A stretch of DNA of 64,000 bases from Desulforamulus reducens MI-1 (GTDB lineage: Bacteria > Bacillota > Desulfotomaculia > Desulfotomaculales > Desulfotomaculaceae), in assembly GCF_000016165.1 (NCBI RefSeq), contig NC_009253.1, forward strand, positions 3,359,484-3,423,483, given 5' to 3'. The translations under genes were made by a program, and so were the position numbers. Positions 35,473 through 44,693 of the stretch are shown here, in pieces; the first letter of the stretch is position 1, and every line of letters starts with the position of its first letter. The notes beneath the pieces were generated by a model. It was given only the letters and a program-made list of their open reading frames with translations. It was not told the origin of the DNA and did no database searches.

Positions 35473-35763
35473 ATGCTGAACATTGAAACAATAAAAACAA
35501 AGGCGGTTCCAATATTAAAAAATTACGGCGTGAACCAGGCATACATTTTCGGTTCCTTTGCCCGTGGCGAACAGAACCAAGATAGCGATATTGATTTTCT
35601 GATTGAGTATGACCCCAATGCCGACTTTTCGTTGTTTGAGCTGGTTGAGTTAAAGTATGCTCTTGAAGACGTCCTCCAGCGAAAAGTAGATGTAGTAACC
35701 GAAGGTTCCCTTTCAAAATACATTAGGCCCTCTGTTTTGAAAGACAGGAAGGTGATAATTTGA
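35473..35763 (+). CDS. mntA: MntA-type nucleotidyltransferase antitoxin
   Basis: 96 residues. A minimal nucleotidyltransferase with the exact GSX10DXD motif: Gly27-Ser28 (GSFARG) and Asp39/Asp41 (DSDIDF). In characterised HepT-MntA pairs this protein adds AMP to the HEPN partner and neutralises it. ATG at 35473 with a GGGGGGG-rich ribosome binding site upstream. The last 4 bp overlap the next gene (TTGA). It runs against the direction of the flanking chaperone operon and lies inside a pair of direct repeats, which suggests acquisition. Confidence 0.93.
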   Translation: MLNIETIKTKAVPILKNYGVNQAYIFGSFARGEQNQDSDIDFLIEYDPNADFSLFELVELKYALEDVLQRKVDVVTEGSLSKYIRPSVLKDRKVII

Positions 35764-36098
35764 AAGAGGACCTCATTTTTCTCCAACATATCACGGAAAG
35801 TATCAACACTATTGAGAGCCACATGCTTAGTGTGACGAAAGAAACCTTCTTTGAATCCGCTTTGATACAGGATGCTGTAATTAGAAGGATTGAAATTGTC
35901 GGAGAAGCAACTAAGAATCTCTCAACAGAACTCAGGGGCAAATACCCCTATATACCCTGGCGATCAATGGCTGGTATGAGAGATGTTCTCATACACGAAT
36001 ACTTTGGTGTTGATTTGAAATTGGTTTGGGACACCGCCACTAAAAAGATACCGAAATTAAAGAAGCAAATTGAAGAGATTATAAAAGCAGAACAGTAA
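35760..36098 (+). CDS. hepT: HepT-type HEPN RNase toxin
   Basis: 112 residues, all-helical HEPN (DUF86) fold. The catalytic RX4HXY motif is present as Arg74, His79 and Tyr81 (RDVLIHEY). In known pairs it is an RNase whose Tyr is the AMPylation target of MntA. TTG start at 35760 overlapping the antitoxin stop codon, with GGAAGGTG upstream. It forms a complete two-gene toxin-antitoxin operon with the preceding gene. Confidence 0.93.
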   Translation: MKEDLIFLQHITESINTIESHMLSVTKETFFESALIQDAVIRRIEIVGEATKNLSTELRGKYPYIPWRSMAGMRDVLIHEYFGVDLKLVWDTATKKIPKLKKQIEEIIKAEQ

Positions 36099-36265
36099 AA
36101 ACTGGGGGGTGGTGTACCTTCCAATTTTAATTTAGTGATTATTAAGCTTAGTAACCCAATATCTAAATGTACGGATATTTTTTTCATCCATTATTTCTGA
36201 CAACCTCCTTCAGGAGCATTGTCTCATAATCATGGAGAAGTTAAAATGTAGTATGTAATTGACGC

Positions 36266-36406
36266 TTACTTTTGTTTATACAAACGAATCCTGACCAGCA
36301 GGAACGCCTTATCATTGTGTTTGTCAAATATAAATTCCTGGTTATTTCCCCTTTGAAATACATGATACACGGTGCCAGGATGCTCCACCCTTAGCTCTCT
36401 TCCCAC
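36266..36406 (-). pseudogene. N-terminal fragment of a REP-associated tyrosine transposase (RAYT)
   Basis: 46 codons from a GTG (AGGTAGG 6 nt upstream) to TAA. The sequence VGRELRVEHPGTVYHVFQRG followed by NNQEFIFDKHNDKAFLL matches the start of IS200-like/RAYT proteins (typically 'R..R...PG..YHV..RGN.R..IF.d..D...FL'). Only the first strand and the first histidine of the expected 'HUH' fold region remain; the catalytic Tyr domain is absent. It lies beside the palindromic repeat copy 2. Confidence 0.75.
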
Positions 36407-36444
36407 ATAATACCTACCTGGCTAAATTATACCAGGTGGTCATT

Positions 36445-36481
36445 CAACCATCAATAAATTAATAAGTTTAGTGCCTGGCAC
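36445..36481. repeat. 37-bp direct repeat, copy 2
   Basis: Matches 35373-35409 at 36 of 37 positions. With copy 1 it brackets the toxin-antitoxin pair and the RAYT fragment, a unit of about 1.07 kb from repeat start to repeat start. Confidence 0.9.
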
Positions 36482-36501
36482 CAAGGTTATCCATACCCAA
36501 G

Positions 36502-37042
36502 TTATTTAGCCTTGTCCCTAACAATAACTTCGGCTTCCTTCAGGTTATTAACCGTGTAGATTTTGTTAATAATTTTATCCAAAACCTCCACATCATTAAT
36601 ACTCTTTACTTGTGCTTGCAGACTAGCGGATGATGCAGAGAACCTGGCATCCAGGTATTTGCAGATGGCAGCTTGGGCCATTAGCACCTTTCCTTCGGTT
36701 AACCCCCTTTTTTACTCCTTCGGCTAATCCCTGGGCTTTAGCTCCGGTCATCATGGAGATTTCATCCCTTACTGACTTCTCTCGCAGTTCGTACAGCCTG
36801 CGCTCTTGCTGGTTCTTGAAGAATATCTGCTCTATGGTCATGGCCTTGCGAATGCCGGGGTTTCCCATAGCGATCTCCTCCATTTCCCGATCCAGTAATT
36901 CCACCCAAACCAATTCTTTCCCCGGTGCTGGCTTTAGTACCGCATTCAGGAAGCTAATCAATGCTTCTTTACCTTCTTCTGATCCCATTATGCGTTTAAA
37001 TGCGTAATCATTGGTGCGGTTAATGCTTTGATATTCTACCAA
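36502..37042 (-). pseudogene. broken Rpn-family recombination-promoting nuclease/transposase
   Basis: The N-terminal frame (36623-37042) starts MVEYQSINRTNDYAFKRIMG, typical of PD-(D/E)XK 'Rpn/transposase_31' proteins. It jumps directly from the strand ending LLDREMEE to the late helix MTIEQIFFKNQQERRLYELR, so the catalytic core with the D...E-x-K residues is deleted. A frameshift in the AAAAAAGGGGG run at 36703-36713 moves the last 61 codons (36502-36687) to another frame. Together they would form one short inactive protein. Multiple degenerate copies are common for this family. Confidence 0.85.
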
Positions 37043-37402
37043 GCCTTCACCCCCGAAACCTTTGCCATTATTATATCAGATTCTAGTACTGTTGCTAAAT
37101 TACCTACTAATTTTCCCAATTTATGTGTCACTCCTTTCTTCTGGCTGGGATATGTAAAAACCCCGCATCTTGGCTATGTTTAGCTCAAGGATACGGGACT
37201 TTCTTATTAGGAACATAGAAAGCCCCATCACTACCGGCAACAGTGATAGGGCTAGGTTAGAAGCATTATCTTTAAGATTAGGCAGTGAGTTGCTTTGACG
37301 GGGGAAATTATTGAAGGAGTTGACTTGATGGGTGAATGCTCCGGGGTAATGCCTAAATCCAAGGTTTGTATTTTACTTTAGTCTATTAAATTATTAACTT
37401 AA
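37043..37402. other. non-coding scar between Rpn and IS21 remnants
   Basis: About 360 bases. It contains a terminator-like hairpin on the minus strand (37155-37197) and an imperfect hairpin AGCCCCATCACT / AGTGATAGGGCT (37221-37253). No gene recognised; probably debris from earlier insertions. Confidence 0.6.
37155..37197 (-). terminator. rho-independent terminator without an obvious gene
   Basis: Minus strand: CCCGTAT...CTTG / CAAG...ATGCGGG stem with a 6-nt loop, then GTTTTTAC. There is no minus-strand gene just upstream, so its gene has probably been lost to the insertions on the right. Confidence 0.7.
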
Positions 37403-37915
37403 GCAGGGACTGTCCCCTTTTGGGAGAAACTGGATGTCCCGGAGGGCTTCCGGTTTCTCCCTCGAGCAGAGATATATGATCACACTAAACTGGTTGCCAT
37501 TCATTCTCGTTCCTACAACCGTGGTGAGAAAATCATGAAATTGGAGCATTACCTACCTGTGATAGCAACAAAGCCACGTGCCGTAAAAAACGCTCTAGTA
37601 GTGAGAAAGTTACCTGAACTTTATCAAAAACTGCGGGTTATGTTATGTCAGAAGGAACCTGAAGGTTACCGGGAATATGCTAAAATTCTTCTCCTTAACC
37701 TGGAGTTTAATTTTGAAGATGTACTTTTGGCTATAGAAGAAAGCTTTAAATCCGGGTACATCGGCCTTGAATATATCAGGCAGATACTAATTTCAAAGGG
37801 ATTAAAGTCTAATACACAAAACCAGGGTTCAACCCCTACTACGCTTCCTAAACTGGACATCCCCGTGGATAACCCATCTAAGTTCAACTATCTCATTGGA
37901 GGTGTTCCAGCGTGA
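37403..37915 (+). pseudogene. C-terminal fragment of an IS21-family IstA transposase (element 1)
   Basis: The frame is open from 37403 and reads FRFLPRAEIYDHTKLVAIHS then RGEKIMKLEHYLPVIATKPR, the end of an IstA-like protein. The helix-turn-helix and DDE integrase parts are missing. It overlaps the following IstB start by 4 bp (GTGA), the normal IS21 arrangement, so the left side of this element was lost but the istA/istB junction is original. Confidence 0.8.
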
Positions 37916-38283
37916 GCGAAGCATTGGATCCCAGGGAAGCGATGGTGGATATATACTGTAAGCAACTTAAACTTCCGGGGCTAAAAGTATCCTTTAGGGA
38001 ACTGGCTCGAGATGCCATGACTCAAAATCTCACCCCTACTTCCTTTTTAGCTGCCTGTCTTGCTAAAGAAGTAGAAATGCGTGAACAAAAACGATTAACT
38101 ACAAGGCTAAAACAAGCCAGGTTTAGTGAAATTAAAACCCTGGAAAGCTTTGAATTCACCAGTATACCTAAGCTCCCCAAAACAAAGATAATTTCCTTGG
38201 CAGAGTGCAAGTTCATAAAAGACCGAGAAAATATTATTTGTGTAGGGCAGTCCGGGACAGGTAAATCCCATATTGCCACTTAA
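37912..38283 (+). pseudogene. N-terminal fragment of an IS21-family IstB ATPase (element 1)
   Basis: 123 codons from GTG. The N-terminal helper region is followed by a Walker A motif CVGQSGTGKSHIAT, and a stop codon falls immediately after it. Walker B and the rest of the AAA+ domain are absent. The break coincides with the start of a different IS21 element, so it was truncated by insertion or deletion at about 38280. Confidence 0.88.
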
Positions 38284-39303
38284 TTGACATTACTAGAGAG
38301 TTGGATCACGGCTCACATTCATGCCTTCAAGTTCTTCGGTGGTGTGACCAGAATGATTGTACCGGACAACTTAAAAACTGGTGTGGAAAAGTCCTCCCAG
38401 ACTGATCCCATTATTAACCGCACGTATCAGGAAATGGCTGAACATTACAACACCTCTATTATGCCAGCCAGAGTACGTCACCCTAAAGATAAACCTAGTG
38501 CAGAAGGTACTGTAGGTATCATCTCCACTTGGATTATTGCCTCTCTCCGCAATCAGCAGTTTTTCTCAATTAAAGAACTCAATGAAGCCATCCACAAAAA
38601 ATTAACGGAATACAACACCAAATCTTTTCAAAAAAAGCCAGGAAACAGGCTTTCCGCTTTCACGGAAGAGGAGAAATTTGCGCTAATTCCACTGCCTGCT
38701 TCCCCATACGAGCTAGCTACTTGGAAAAAAGCCACCGTACAATATGATTATCATATATCTGTGGATAAAATATATTACTCAGTTCCTTATGAATATATCA
38801 AACAACTAGTTGATGTCCGGATTACGAAGAATGTGGTGGAAATTTTCTTCAAACATTTCCGTATTGCCTCCCATAAAAGGCTTTCTGGGAAAGTAGGACA
38901 AGCATCCACAATTCCAGAACACATGCCTGATAATCATAAAAAATACATTGAGTTCAACCAAGATTCAATTCTTGAATGGGCAAGTAAAGTTGGATCACAC
39001 ACATTAACCACTGTTAAAAGCATTTTAGCCTCTTACAAGACAGAAAAGCAAGGACTTAAATCTTGCTTAGCACTAATGAAGCTAGCTGATAAACATTCGG
39101 TTGAACGCATCGAAGCCGCATGTAAAAGGGCTCTAGACTATACCCCCAGACCCACCCTAAAGAGTATTCAAACCATCCTAAAGACGGGCCAAGATAAATT
39201 ATCTGAGGTGAATCCAACTGTGGATAACACAACTAAAAAGACAGCCAGCTCTTACGGATTCACTAGGGGAGCCGCTTACTATGGAGGTAAAAACAATGAC
39301 TAA
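38284..39303 (+). pseudogene. 5'-truncated IS21-family IstA transposase (element 2)
   Basis: 339 codons. It begins inside the integrase domain (SWITAHIHAFKFFGGVTRM), with the second catalytic Asp in VPDNLKTGV and the Glu in KDKPSAEGTV. The N-terminal helix-turn-helix and the first catalytic Asp are gone. The C-terminal Mu-B-like domain is complete. A TTG could start this frame, but the product would be inactive. It overlaps istB as in intact elements. Confidence 0.88.
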
Positions 39304-40039
39304 CGAAAATACAATATCAAAATTAAATGATATGCGTTTAACTGCAATGGCCGAAACCTACAGGAAACAGTTGCATGATACCGATTACCGGGAACTATCC
39401 TTTGAAGATCGCTTCAGCCTTCTTGTGGATGTGGAATGGTCACGGAGAAAGAATAATAAGCTGAACCTCCTGATTAAAGGATCACAATTCCGGTACAACC
39501 AAGCATGTATTGAGGATATAGAATATCATCCAGATAGAAAGCTTGATAAAGCTCAAATTCTCCGGTTGGCTTCAGGTCAGTATATTCAAGATCACCACAA
39601 TATCATTATTATGGGTGCTTCAGGTAACGGCAAAACCTATCTAGCTTGCGCCTTTGGAGTTGCTGCATGCCGGCAATTCTACAAAGTTAGGTATGTACGG
39701 CTACCTGATCTACTTGATGAATTAACAATCGCCAGAGGTGAGGGCATATTCCAAAAGGTTATCAAGCAATACAAGAAAGTTAATCTCCTTATACTAGATG
39801 AATGGCTTCTAACACCTTTAAAGGGGAGCGAGGCACGGGACCTTCTGGAAATAGTGGAGTCAAGACATCAGACAGGTTCAACCATTTTTTGTTCCCAGTT
39901 TGATCCTAGAGGGTGGCATGAAAAAATAGGTGAGGTAACCTTGGCAGATTCCATTTTAGACCGTATTGTCCATGATTCCTATACTATTCTGATTGATGGG
40001 GAGATATCTATGAGAGAACGACATGGTTTAGAAAAATAA
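39296..40039 (+). CDS. istB: IS21-family helper ATPase IstB (element 2), intact
   Basis: About 247 residues. AAA+ ATPase that assists IstA. Walker A is MGASGNGKTYL, Walker B is NLLILDEW, and the C-terminal SILDRIVHDSY box is present. Length and motifs are complete. I chose the ATG at 39296 because GGAGG lies 7 nt before it. It overlaps the end of istA by 8 bp. Without a complete partner transposase nearby it is probably a stranded gene, although it could act with an IstA elsewhere. Confidence 0.93.
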   Translation: MTNENTISKLNDMRLTAMAETYRKQLHDTDYRELSFEDRFSLLVDVEWSRRKNNKLNLLIKGSQFRYNQACIEDIEYHPDRKLDKAQILRLASGQYIQDHHNIIIMGASGNGKTYLACAFGVAACRQFYKVRYVRLPDLLDELTIARGEGIFQKVIKQYKKVNLLILDEWLLTPLKGSEARDLLEIVESRHQTGSTIFCSQFDPRGWHEKIGEVTLADSILDRIVHDSYTILIDGEISMRERHGLEK

Positions 40040-40060
40040 CCATCTCGGGTCACTACTAAA

Positions 40061-40155
40061 GGTGGTGGCCCTATTAATGTCATCGGTGGTTCAATTTGAT
40101 GTCATAAGTGGCTCAAAAATATGGCATAGTTGGCTCTTTCCTATGGCAATATTCA
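40061..40155. repeat. IS21 right-end subterminal repeats and terminus
   Basis: On the minus strand, four imperfect units recur every 21-22 bp: GAGCCAACTATG, GAGCCACTTATG, GAACCACCGATG and GGGCCACCACC. They lie inside a terminus starting TGAATATTGCC at 40155. Multiple terminal repeats and a 5'-TG end are typical of IS21-family transposase-binding ends. The IS3 coding sequence resumes immediately outside. Confidence 0.75.
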
Positions 40156-40789
40156 CGTTATCTGAATGCAAAACCAGTGGCTCATTAGCTAGAGTACGTT
40201 TCTCAGACATTATGGCCCGTCGTACTAATATGCTAGCATTTTCAGAGGACTCTTCAGTCCAGATATCCCAAGCAACTATCTTACGGCTGAATAGGTCTAA
40301 AATTAGATATAGGTAGAAAAAAATGCCCTTAGCAGGACCTGGTAACCAAGTAATATCCCACATCCAAACTTGGTTTGGACTTGTAGCACAATGAGTTGAG
40401 ATTGGCTTAGCACATGGTTTTTTAGCTCTTCCACGATGATGTTGCATGTTGTTTTCTTTCAGCACCCGGTAAAATGTTGACTCTGAAGCTAGGTAAATGC
40501 CTTGGTCGGCTAGTCGGGGAACAATTTGACTAGGTGGTAAACTCTTAAATTCAGGTTGATTGGCAGTTTCTATAATGGCTTGTCTTTCATCTATGCTAAG
40601 CTTGTTTGCAGGTTCCGGCCGTTTAGCATTCTTTCGTTGGTCTTCAATAGGTGTTAAACTACTTCGCCAACGTTGCAGGGTACGTTGAGTAATTCCAAGT
40701 ACCTTACAAGCCTCTGGTTCTCTAGCCCCGTTAGCAACAGCTTCTTTGATCAGTGAAATGGCTTTTTTGCGATCTGAGACACTGATCAT
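40091..40789 (-). pseudogene. IS3-family OrfB integrase, 3' end replaced by the IS21 end
   Basis: The N-terminal helix-turn-helix-like region and an rve integrase core are present with two catalytic Asp residues (WMWDITWLPG and LVLHSDN). Immediately after HSDN, at about 40156, the reading passes into the IS21 end and stops 21 codons later, so the third catalytic residue (Glu) and the C-terminus are lost. Its start overlaps the OrfA stop by 4 bp (ATGA), suggesting translational coupling rather than the frameshift of classic IS3. Confidence 0.9.
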
Positions 40790-41352
40790 TCGTCCTCGGG
40801 GTCCCCCCAGATCGCTTGGGCCTTTTTTCTTAGAACTAAAAGTGCAGCAGTTTCAGCAAGTGCAGCTTCTTTTCGTTTAAGTTCCTTTTGGAGATCTTTT
40901 AGTTCACGATCTTTTTGGCGAAGATCCTTTTGTAGCTGAGCAGCTTGTTGGGCAATACCGCCATTGGCCTGCATACAGGCATCTCGCCAGGCTTCCACCT
41001 GTTCAACAAAGAGACCTTTTGAACGGCAATATTCAGCCATTTCAATCTCGCTTAAAGATGCTGTTTCAACAACTATCAGAAATTTATCCTGTGTACTCCA
41101 TCTTTCCGCTTCAGGCTCACCGCTTGGAACAGCTATGCCGTTAGCTCTGGCCTTCTTCTTCCAAGCGTGTAGCGTACCTTCGGAAAGGCCGGTTTCTTTA
41201 GAAATGGCTTTAACGGATTCATTATTGGGGGGCATCATTCTTTTTATAATAGAGTATTTAAATTCATCACTGTATCTTGTCATAATTTCCTCCCTAGCAA
41301 GCTACTTTACTAACTATAGTTCATTTAGAGGTCTATGACAACTATCCTAACA
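40156..41352 (-). mobile_element. truncated IS3-family insertion sequence
   Basis: Contains OrfA and most of OrfB. A plausible 5' end TGTTAGGATAGTTG lies at 41352, with the usual 5'-TG. The 3' end is missing, cut by the IS21 right end at 40155. The other half is not present on the far side of the IS21 material, so a deletion followed or accompanied the insertion. Confidence 0.75.
40786..41283 (-). CDS. IS3-family OrfA
   Basis: 165 residues. An N-terminal helix-turn-helix of the IS3/IS911 OrfA type (YSDEFKYSIIKRMM and GLSEGTLHAWKKKAR) and a C-terminal coiled coil (LQKDLRQKDRELKDLQKEL) that would multimerise with OrfB. ATG with a clear ribosome binding site (GGGAGG) upstream. Intact, but its partner is truncated, so the element is probably dead. 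Confidence 0.9.
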   Translation of the reverse strand: MTRYSDEFKYSIIKRMMPPNNESVKAISKETGLSEGTLHAWKKKARANGIAVPSGEPEAERWSTQDKFLIVVETASLSEIEMAEYCRSKGLFVEQVEAWRDACMQANGGIAQQAAQLQKDLRQKDRELKDLQKELKRKEAALAETAALLVLRKKAQAIWGDPEDE

Positions 41353-41447
41353 CAGGGGGCCCTTCAGAAACCGCTAAAATATTGGGCTCAGAAATATGCA
41401 ATTTACTCAATAAACAATTCATTATACTACGATTAATCGTTAGTTTT

Positions 41448-42833
41448 TTATTGTTTATTGAAGACATCAATAATTTTAAGGAGTTCACTTGTATTTTGCT
41501 TCATTAAGTCTAAATCATTCTTTGCCTCTACATTTAGACGAATTACCGGTTCTGTATTTGACATTCGAAGATTAAATCGCCATTTATCAAATTCAAGACT
41601 TAAACCATCTGTCCAGTCAACTGAAGTACTTTTATTTACAAAGTGCTGCTCTACATTTTTTAGGACTTCCTGGGGATTGTTCACTCGTCTATTGATTTCT
41701 CCACTGGCGGGATAAAGTTTAATTCTTTCATTGATTAATTCTGATAAAGGTTTCCCTTGCTTACACATTATCTCTAATATTAATAACCAGGGAATCATTC
41801 CACTATCGCAATAGGCAAATTCCTTAAAGTAATGATGTGCAGACATCTCCCCACCATATACTGCATCTTCCAAACGCATACGTTCTTTAATAAATGCATG
41901 TCCTGTTTTACTCTGAATAGGTACCCCACCAATTTTTTTTACAAGGTCTATAGTATTCCAAGTTAGACGTGGGTCATGAATAATTTTGGCTCCTATATGC
42001 TTTGATAGGAATGACTGGGCTAATAAGCCTACTATATAATAACCTTCAATAAAATTACCCTGCTCATCGAATAAAAAACAGCGGTCAAAATCACCATCCC
42101 AAGCAATACCTACATCCGCTCTAGTTTGCCTAACGACTTCTGCGGTTACCTCGCGGTTCTCTGGCAACAAGGGGTTAGGAATACCATTTGGGAAGGTACC
42201 GTCTGGGTTGTGGTGTACCTTTATGAATTGTACTGGAAGATACGGTTCCAATGCATCAATAATCTGACCTGCACTACCGTTCCCGGCATTCACAACCATT
42301 TTCAAGGGTTTAATTAAAGAAATATCTATATAAGATAACAGATGTTGGACATACTCATCCATAATGTTGACTTTGCGGTAATCACCTAGGGCAATATTTA
42401 CTTTAGATTCAAAATTCCCGCTTACTACAAGTTCCTCGAGATCCCTTAAGCCACTGTCCCCGCTGATGGGACGAGCCTCACCCTGAACCAGCTTCATCCC
42501 GTTATAGTCCTGAGGATTATGGCTGGCAGTAACCATGATGCCACCGTCTAAACCAAGGTGAAAGGTTGCAAAATAAACCTGCTCGGTACCGCAAAGTCCG
42601 ATATCTGCCACTCTGCAGCCCTCTTCCCTTAACCCACGGGTCAAAGCAGCTGCCAAAGCAGGACTGGTTAGCCGCACATCATAACCAACAACTACTTGCT
42701 TTGGATTAAATAACTGCGCATAGGCCCGTCCAATGCGGTAAGCCACCTCCTCGTTTAATTCCTCCGGCACCCGACCTCGAATATCATATGCTTTAAAAGC
42801 CTTCCGGCAGTTGGCAATGTTATGTTCTGCCAT
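41448..42833 (-). CDS. manB: phosphomannomutase (ManB/CpsG-like)
   Basis: 461 residues. It converts mannose 6-phosphate to mannose 1-phosphate for ManC. Motifs: [11 protein letters not shown] at the N-terminus, active-site [13 protein letters not shown], metal loop WDGDFDRCF, and the [10 protein letters not shown] and [12 protein letters not shown] loops. The GEMSaHhy form is typical of ManB/AlgC-type enzymes rather than GlmM. ATG with GGAGGTT upstream. It is the last gene of the exporter/glycosyltransferase operon and supplies GDP-mannose synthesis together with ManC at 54292. Confidence 0.95.
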   Translation of the reverse strand: MAEHNIANCRKAFKAYDIRGRVPEELNEEVAYRIGRAYAQLFNPKQVVVGYDVRLTSPALAAALTRGLREEGCRVADIGLCGTEQVYFATFHLGLDGGIMVTASHNPQDYNGMKLVQGEARPISGDSGLRDLEELVVSGNFESKVNIALGDYRKVNIMDEYVQHLLSYIDISLIKPLKMVVNAGNGSAGQIIDALEPYLPVQFIKVHHNPDGTFPNGIPNPLLPENREVTAEVVRQTRADVGIAWDGDFDRCFLFDEQGNFIEGYYIVGLLAQSFLSKHIGAKIIHDPRLTWNTIDLVKKIGGVPIQSKTGHAFIKERMRLEDAVYGGEMSAHHYFKEFAYCDSGMIPWLLILEIMCKQGKPLSELINERIKLYPASGEINRRVNNPQEVLKNVEQHFVNKSTSVDWTDGLSLEFDKWRFNLRMSNTEPVIRLNVEAKNDLDLMKQNTSELLKIIDVFNKQ

Positions 42834-42859
42834 TCGTATAACCTCCGAAATTAACGTAA

Positions 42860-44002
42860 TTATATTATTATTCCCGTCCTATCCCTAAATAGGTTCAACT
42901 CATGCTCCACATATTCAGAAAACTCTTGTCGAAACCTCTCAGAAGAAAAGTGCTGGGCATTTTCCCTACATGCCTGCGGCTTTATTTTGTCCCTTTCTCG
43001 TTCAAAGAGATCTACCGCAGATAATAGTGATTCTACTGTTTGTTGCCTAAAGAATACACCTGTGGGTGAAGGATTATCCAATCCCCGAATAGTTTCTAAG
43101 GCCCCACCTCTGCCAAAGGCTATGACCGGAGTACCACATGCCTGGGCCTCTACTGGAGTAATTCCAAAATCCTCCTCCGCCGCAAATACAAATGCCTTAG
43201 CCCGCTGCATATAGTCTTTTAGCTGATCAAAGGGCTGATAACCAAGTAAAGTTACGTTGGACTTGGCCTTTGCTTTTACTTTATTAAAATCCGGTCCGTC
43301 ACCAATGACTATTAGATTCTTATCTGGTCTTTGGCTAAAAGCTTCTACAATTAAATCCATTTTCTTATATGGAACCATACGGGAGATAGTTAAATAAAAA
43401 TCTTCTTTATACTCACCTACGTCAAATTCATCCACAGCCACTGGGGGGTAAATAACCTTCGCTTCTCGGTGGTAAACCTTCCAGATGCGACGGGAAATAA
43501 AACATGAATTCGCTGTAAAACTATCTACCCCGTTGGCCGTCCGTATATCCCACATACGTAAGTAATGAAGCAGTACTTTGGCAGTCCAACCTTTTAACCC
43601 CCTGTTCAGCTTAGCTTCCTGGAGGTATTGGTGCTGCAAATCCCAGGCATAACGCATGGGTGAATTGACATAAGAAAGATGCAATTGATCCGGTCCCGTA
43701 ATCACACCTTTAGCCACGGCATGCGAATTTGAAATTATCAAGTCGTAGGCGGAAAGGTCAAGCTGTTCCACCGCCAGTGGCATAAGTGGTAGATAGGAAC
43801 GATATTTTTTTTTTGCAAAAGGTAATTTCTGAATAAAGCTAGTCTGCGAGAGCTTTTCCTGAAGGAAACTGCGCTGATTGTAAGGGATGAAATCAACCAC
43901 ACTGTACAGATCGGCGTCAGGAAATATTTTGAGCATCTGTTCTAGCACTCTTTCGGCTCCCGCATAGGTGACGAGCCAATCGTGAATAAAGGCAGTTTTC
44001 AT
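42860..44002 (-). CDS. GT4-family glycosyltransferase (mannosyltransferase WbaZ-like)
   Basis: 380 residues, GT-B fold. It starts with [18 protein letters not shown], a pattern common in O-antigen mannosyl/rhamnosyltransferases of the WbaZ type, and ends with the GT4 nucleotide-sugar site [23 protein letters not shown] with AGAGGGATGG upstream. It lies 26 bp before manB. With GDP-mannose or GDP-perosamine made in this locus, either could be the donor; this is inference. Confidence 0.92.
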   Translation of the reverse strand: MKTAFIHDWLVTYAGAERVLEQMLKIFPDADLYSVVDFIPYNQRSFLQEKLSQTSFIQKLPFAKKKYRSYLPLMPLAVEQLDLSAYDLIISNSHAVAKGVITGPDQLHLSYVNSPMRYAWDLQHQYLQEAKLNRGLKGWTAKVLLHYLRMWDIRTANGVDSFTANSCFISRRIWKVYHREAKVIYPPVAVDEFDVGEYKEDFYLTISRMVPYKKMDLIVEAFSQRPDKNLIVIGDGPDFNKVKAKAKSNVTLLGYQPFDQLKDYMQRAKAFVFAAEEDFGITPVEAQACGTPVIAFGRGGALETIRGLDNPSPTGVFFRQQTVESLLSAVDLFERERDKIKPQACRENAQHFSSERFRQEFSEYVEHELNLFRDRTGIII

Positions 44003-44055
44003 AATCCATCCCTCTGAAATATTTTAAAAAATAAAAATTTTATTATTTGAAACTC

Positions 44056-44691
44056 TCAAAAAACATGACTTTTATTCTTTACAAGACTGGCGGGCGTACC
44101 AACATAAACACCTGATTCAATAAGATCCTCTACAACCGTTGCCCCAGCACCTATAACCACATCATCTGCAATTCTGACTTTATCAATTACTATGGCCCCA
44201 GCACCAATAAACACTCGTTTACCAATTTTACAACGACCCGCAATGGTGGCATTGACTGATATATGAGAAAAGTCCCCTATCTGGCATTCGTGTTCAACTA
44301 CAGCTCCAGTGTTGATAATGCCCCCTTTTCCAATGATTGCGGATGGGCCAACGTGGGCGTGGTGGGCTAGGAGTGTACCCTCGCCAACCGTTACACCTGC
44401 TCCTAAATAAGCTAATGGCGAAACGATGTTTGTCAGCGAGAAACCATTCTCTATAGCTATCTGTATCTGATGCATGCGTTGCCAATTGTCTCCAGACGCC
44501 GGAAATACTAAGCAACCCATAGGTAAGGATGTGGGGAATGTCTTGTGTACATCAAAGCTAAAAATCTGTTCTCCCGGTCGAGCGCCGTGATCTACGAATA
44601 AAAGTTCTTTAAACCCAATGTGTAAAGCGATATCAGCAACACTTCGTGCGTGTCCACCACAACCCATAATCAGTAAGCTGAGCGTCTTCAT
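44056..44691 (-). CDS. NeuD/PglD/PerB-like sugar acyltransferase
   Basis: 211 residues. An N-terminal Rossmann-like domain (LLIMGCGGHARSVADIA) is followed by a left-handed beta helix of hexapeptide repeats (e.g. IGKGGIINTGAVVEHECQIG). This two-part layout is that of NeuD, PglD and PerB acetyltransferases. The base His of 'VEHE' is present. Since the locus encodes a probable GDP-perosamine synthase, GDP-perosamine N-acetylation is the best guess. ATG with GGGGGAAG upstream, 2 bp after the preceding stop codon. Confidence 0.88.
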   Translation of the reverse strand: MKTLSLLIMGCGGHARSVADIALHIGFKELLFVDHGARPGEQIFSFDVHKTFPTSLPMGCLVFPASGDNWQRMHQIQIAIENGFSLTNIVSPLAYLGAGVTVGEGTLLAHHAHVGPSAIIGKGGIINTGAVVEHECQIGDFSHISVNATIAGRCKIGKRVFIGAGAIVIDKVRIADDVVIGAGATVVEDLIESGVYVGTPASLVKNKSHVF

Positions 44692-44693
44692 TA

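Larger units (their letters stand above)
36099..36501. other. gap after hepT: RAYT remnant and repeat copy 2
   Basis: About 400 bases. It holds a RAYT fragment (36266-36406, minus) and the second 37-bp repeat (36445-36481). A 19-codon minus-strand frame near 36191 with GGAGG upstream has no recognisable product. No intact gene is seen. Confidence 0.7.

Noticed and set aside
35948-36187. 79-codon minus-strand frame covering hepT
   Set aside because: Antisense of a well-supported HEPN gene; composition of a shadow frame. The overlap with hepT makes it unlikely.
36695-36715. Programmed frameshift in the Rpn gene at AAAAAAGGGGG
   Set aside because: The run is slippery-looking, but the protein also lacks its catalytic core, so frameshifting would not yield a working enzyme.
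40786-40789. IS3-type programmed -1 frameshift between OrfA and OrfB
   Set aside because: The two frames overlap by ATGA with a separate OrfB start; no A6G slippery run at the overlap. Coupled re-initiation is simpler.
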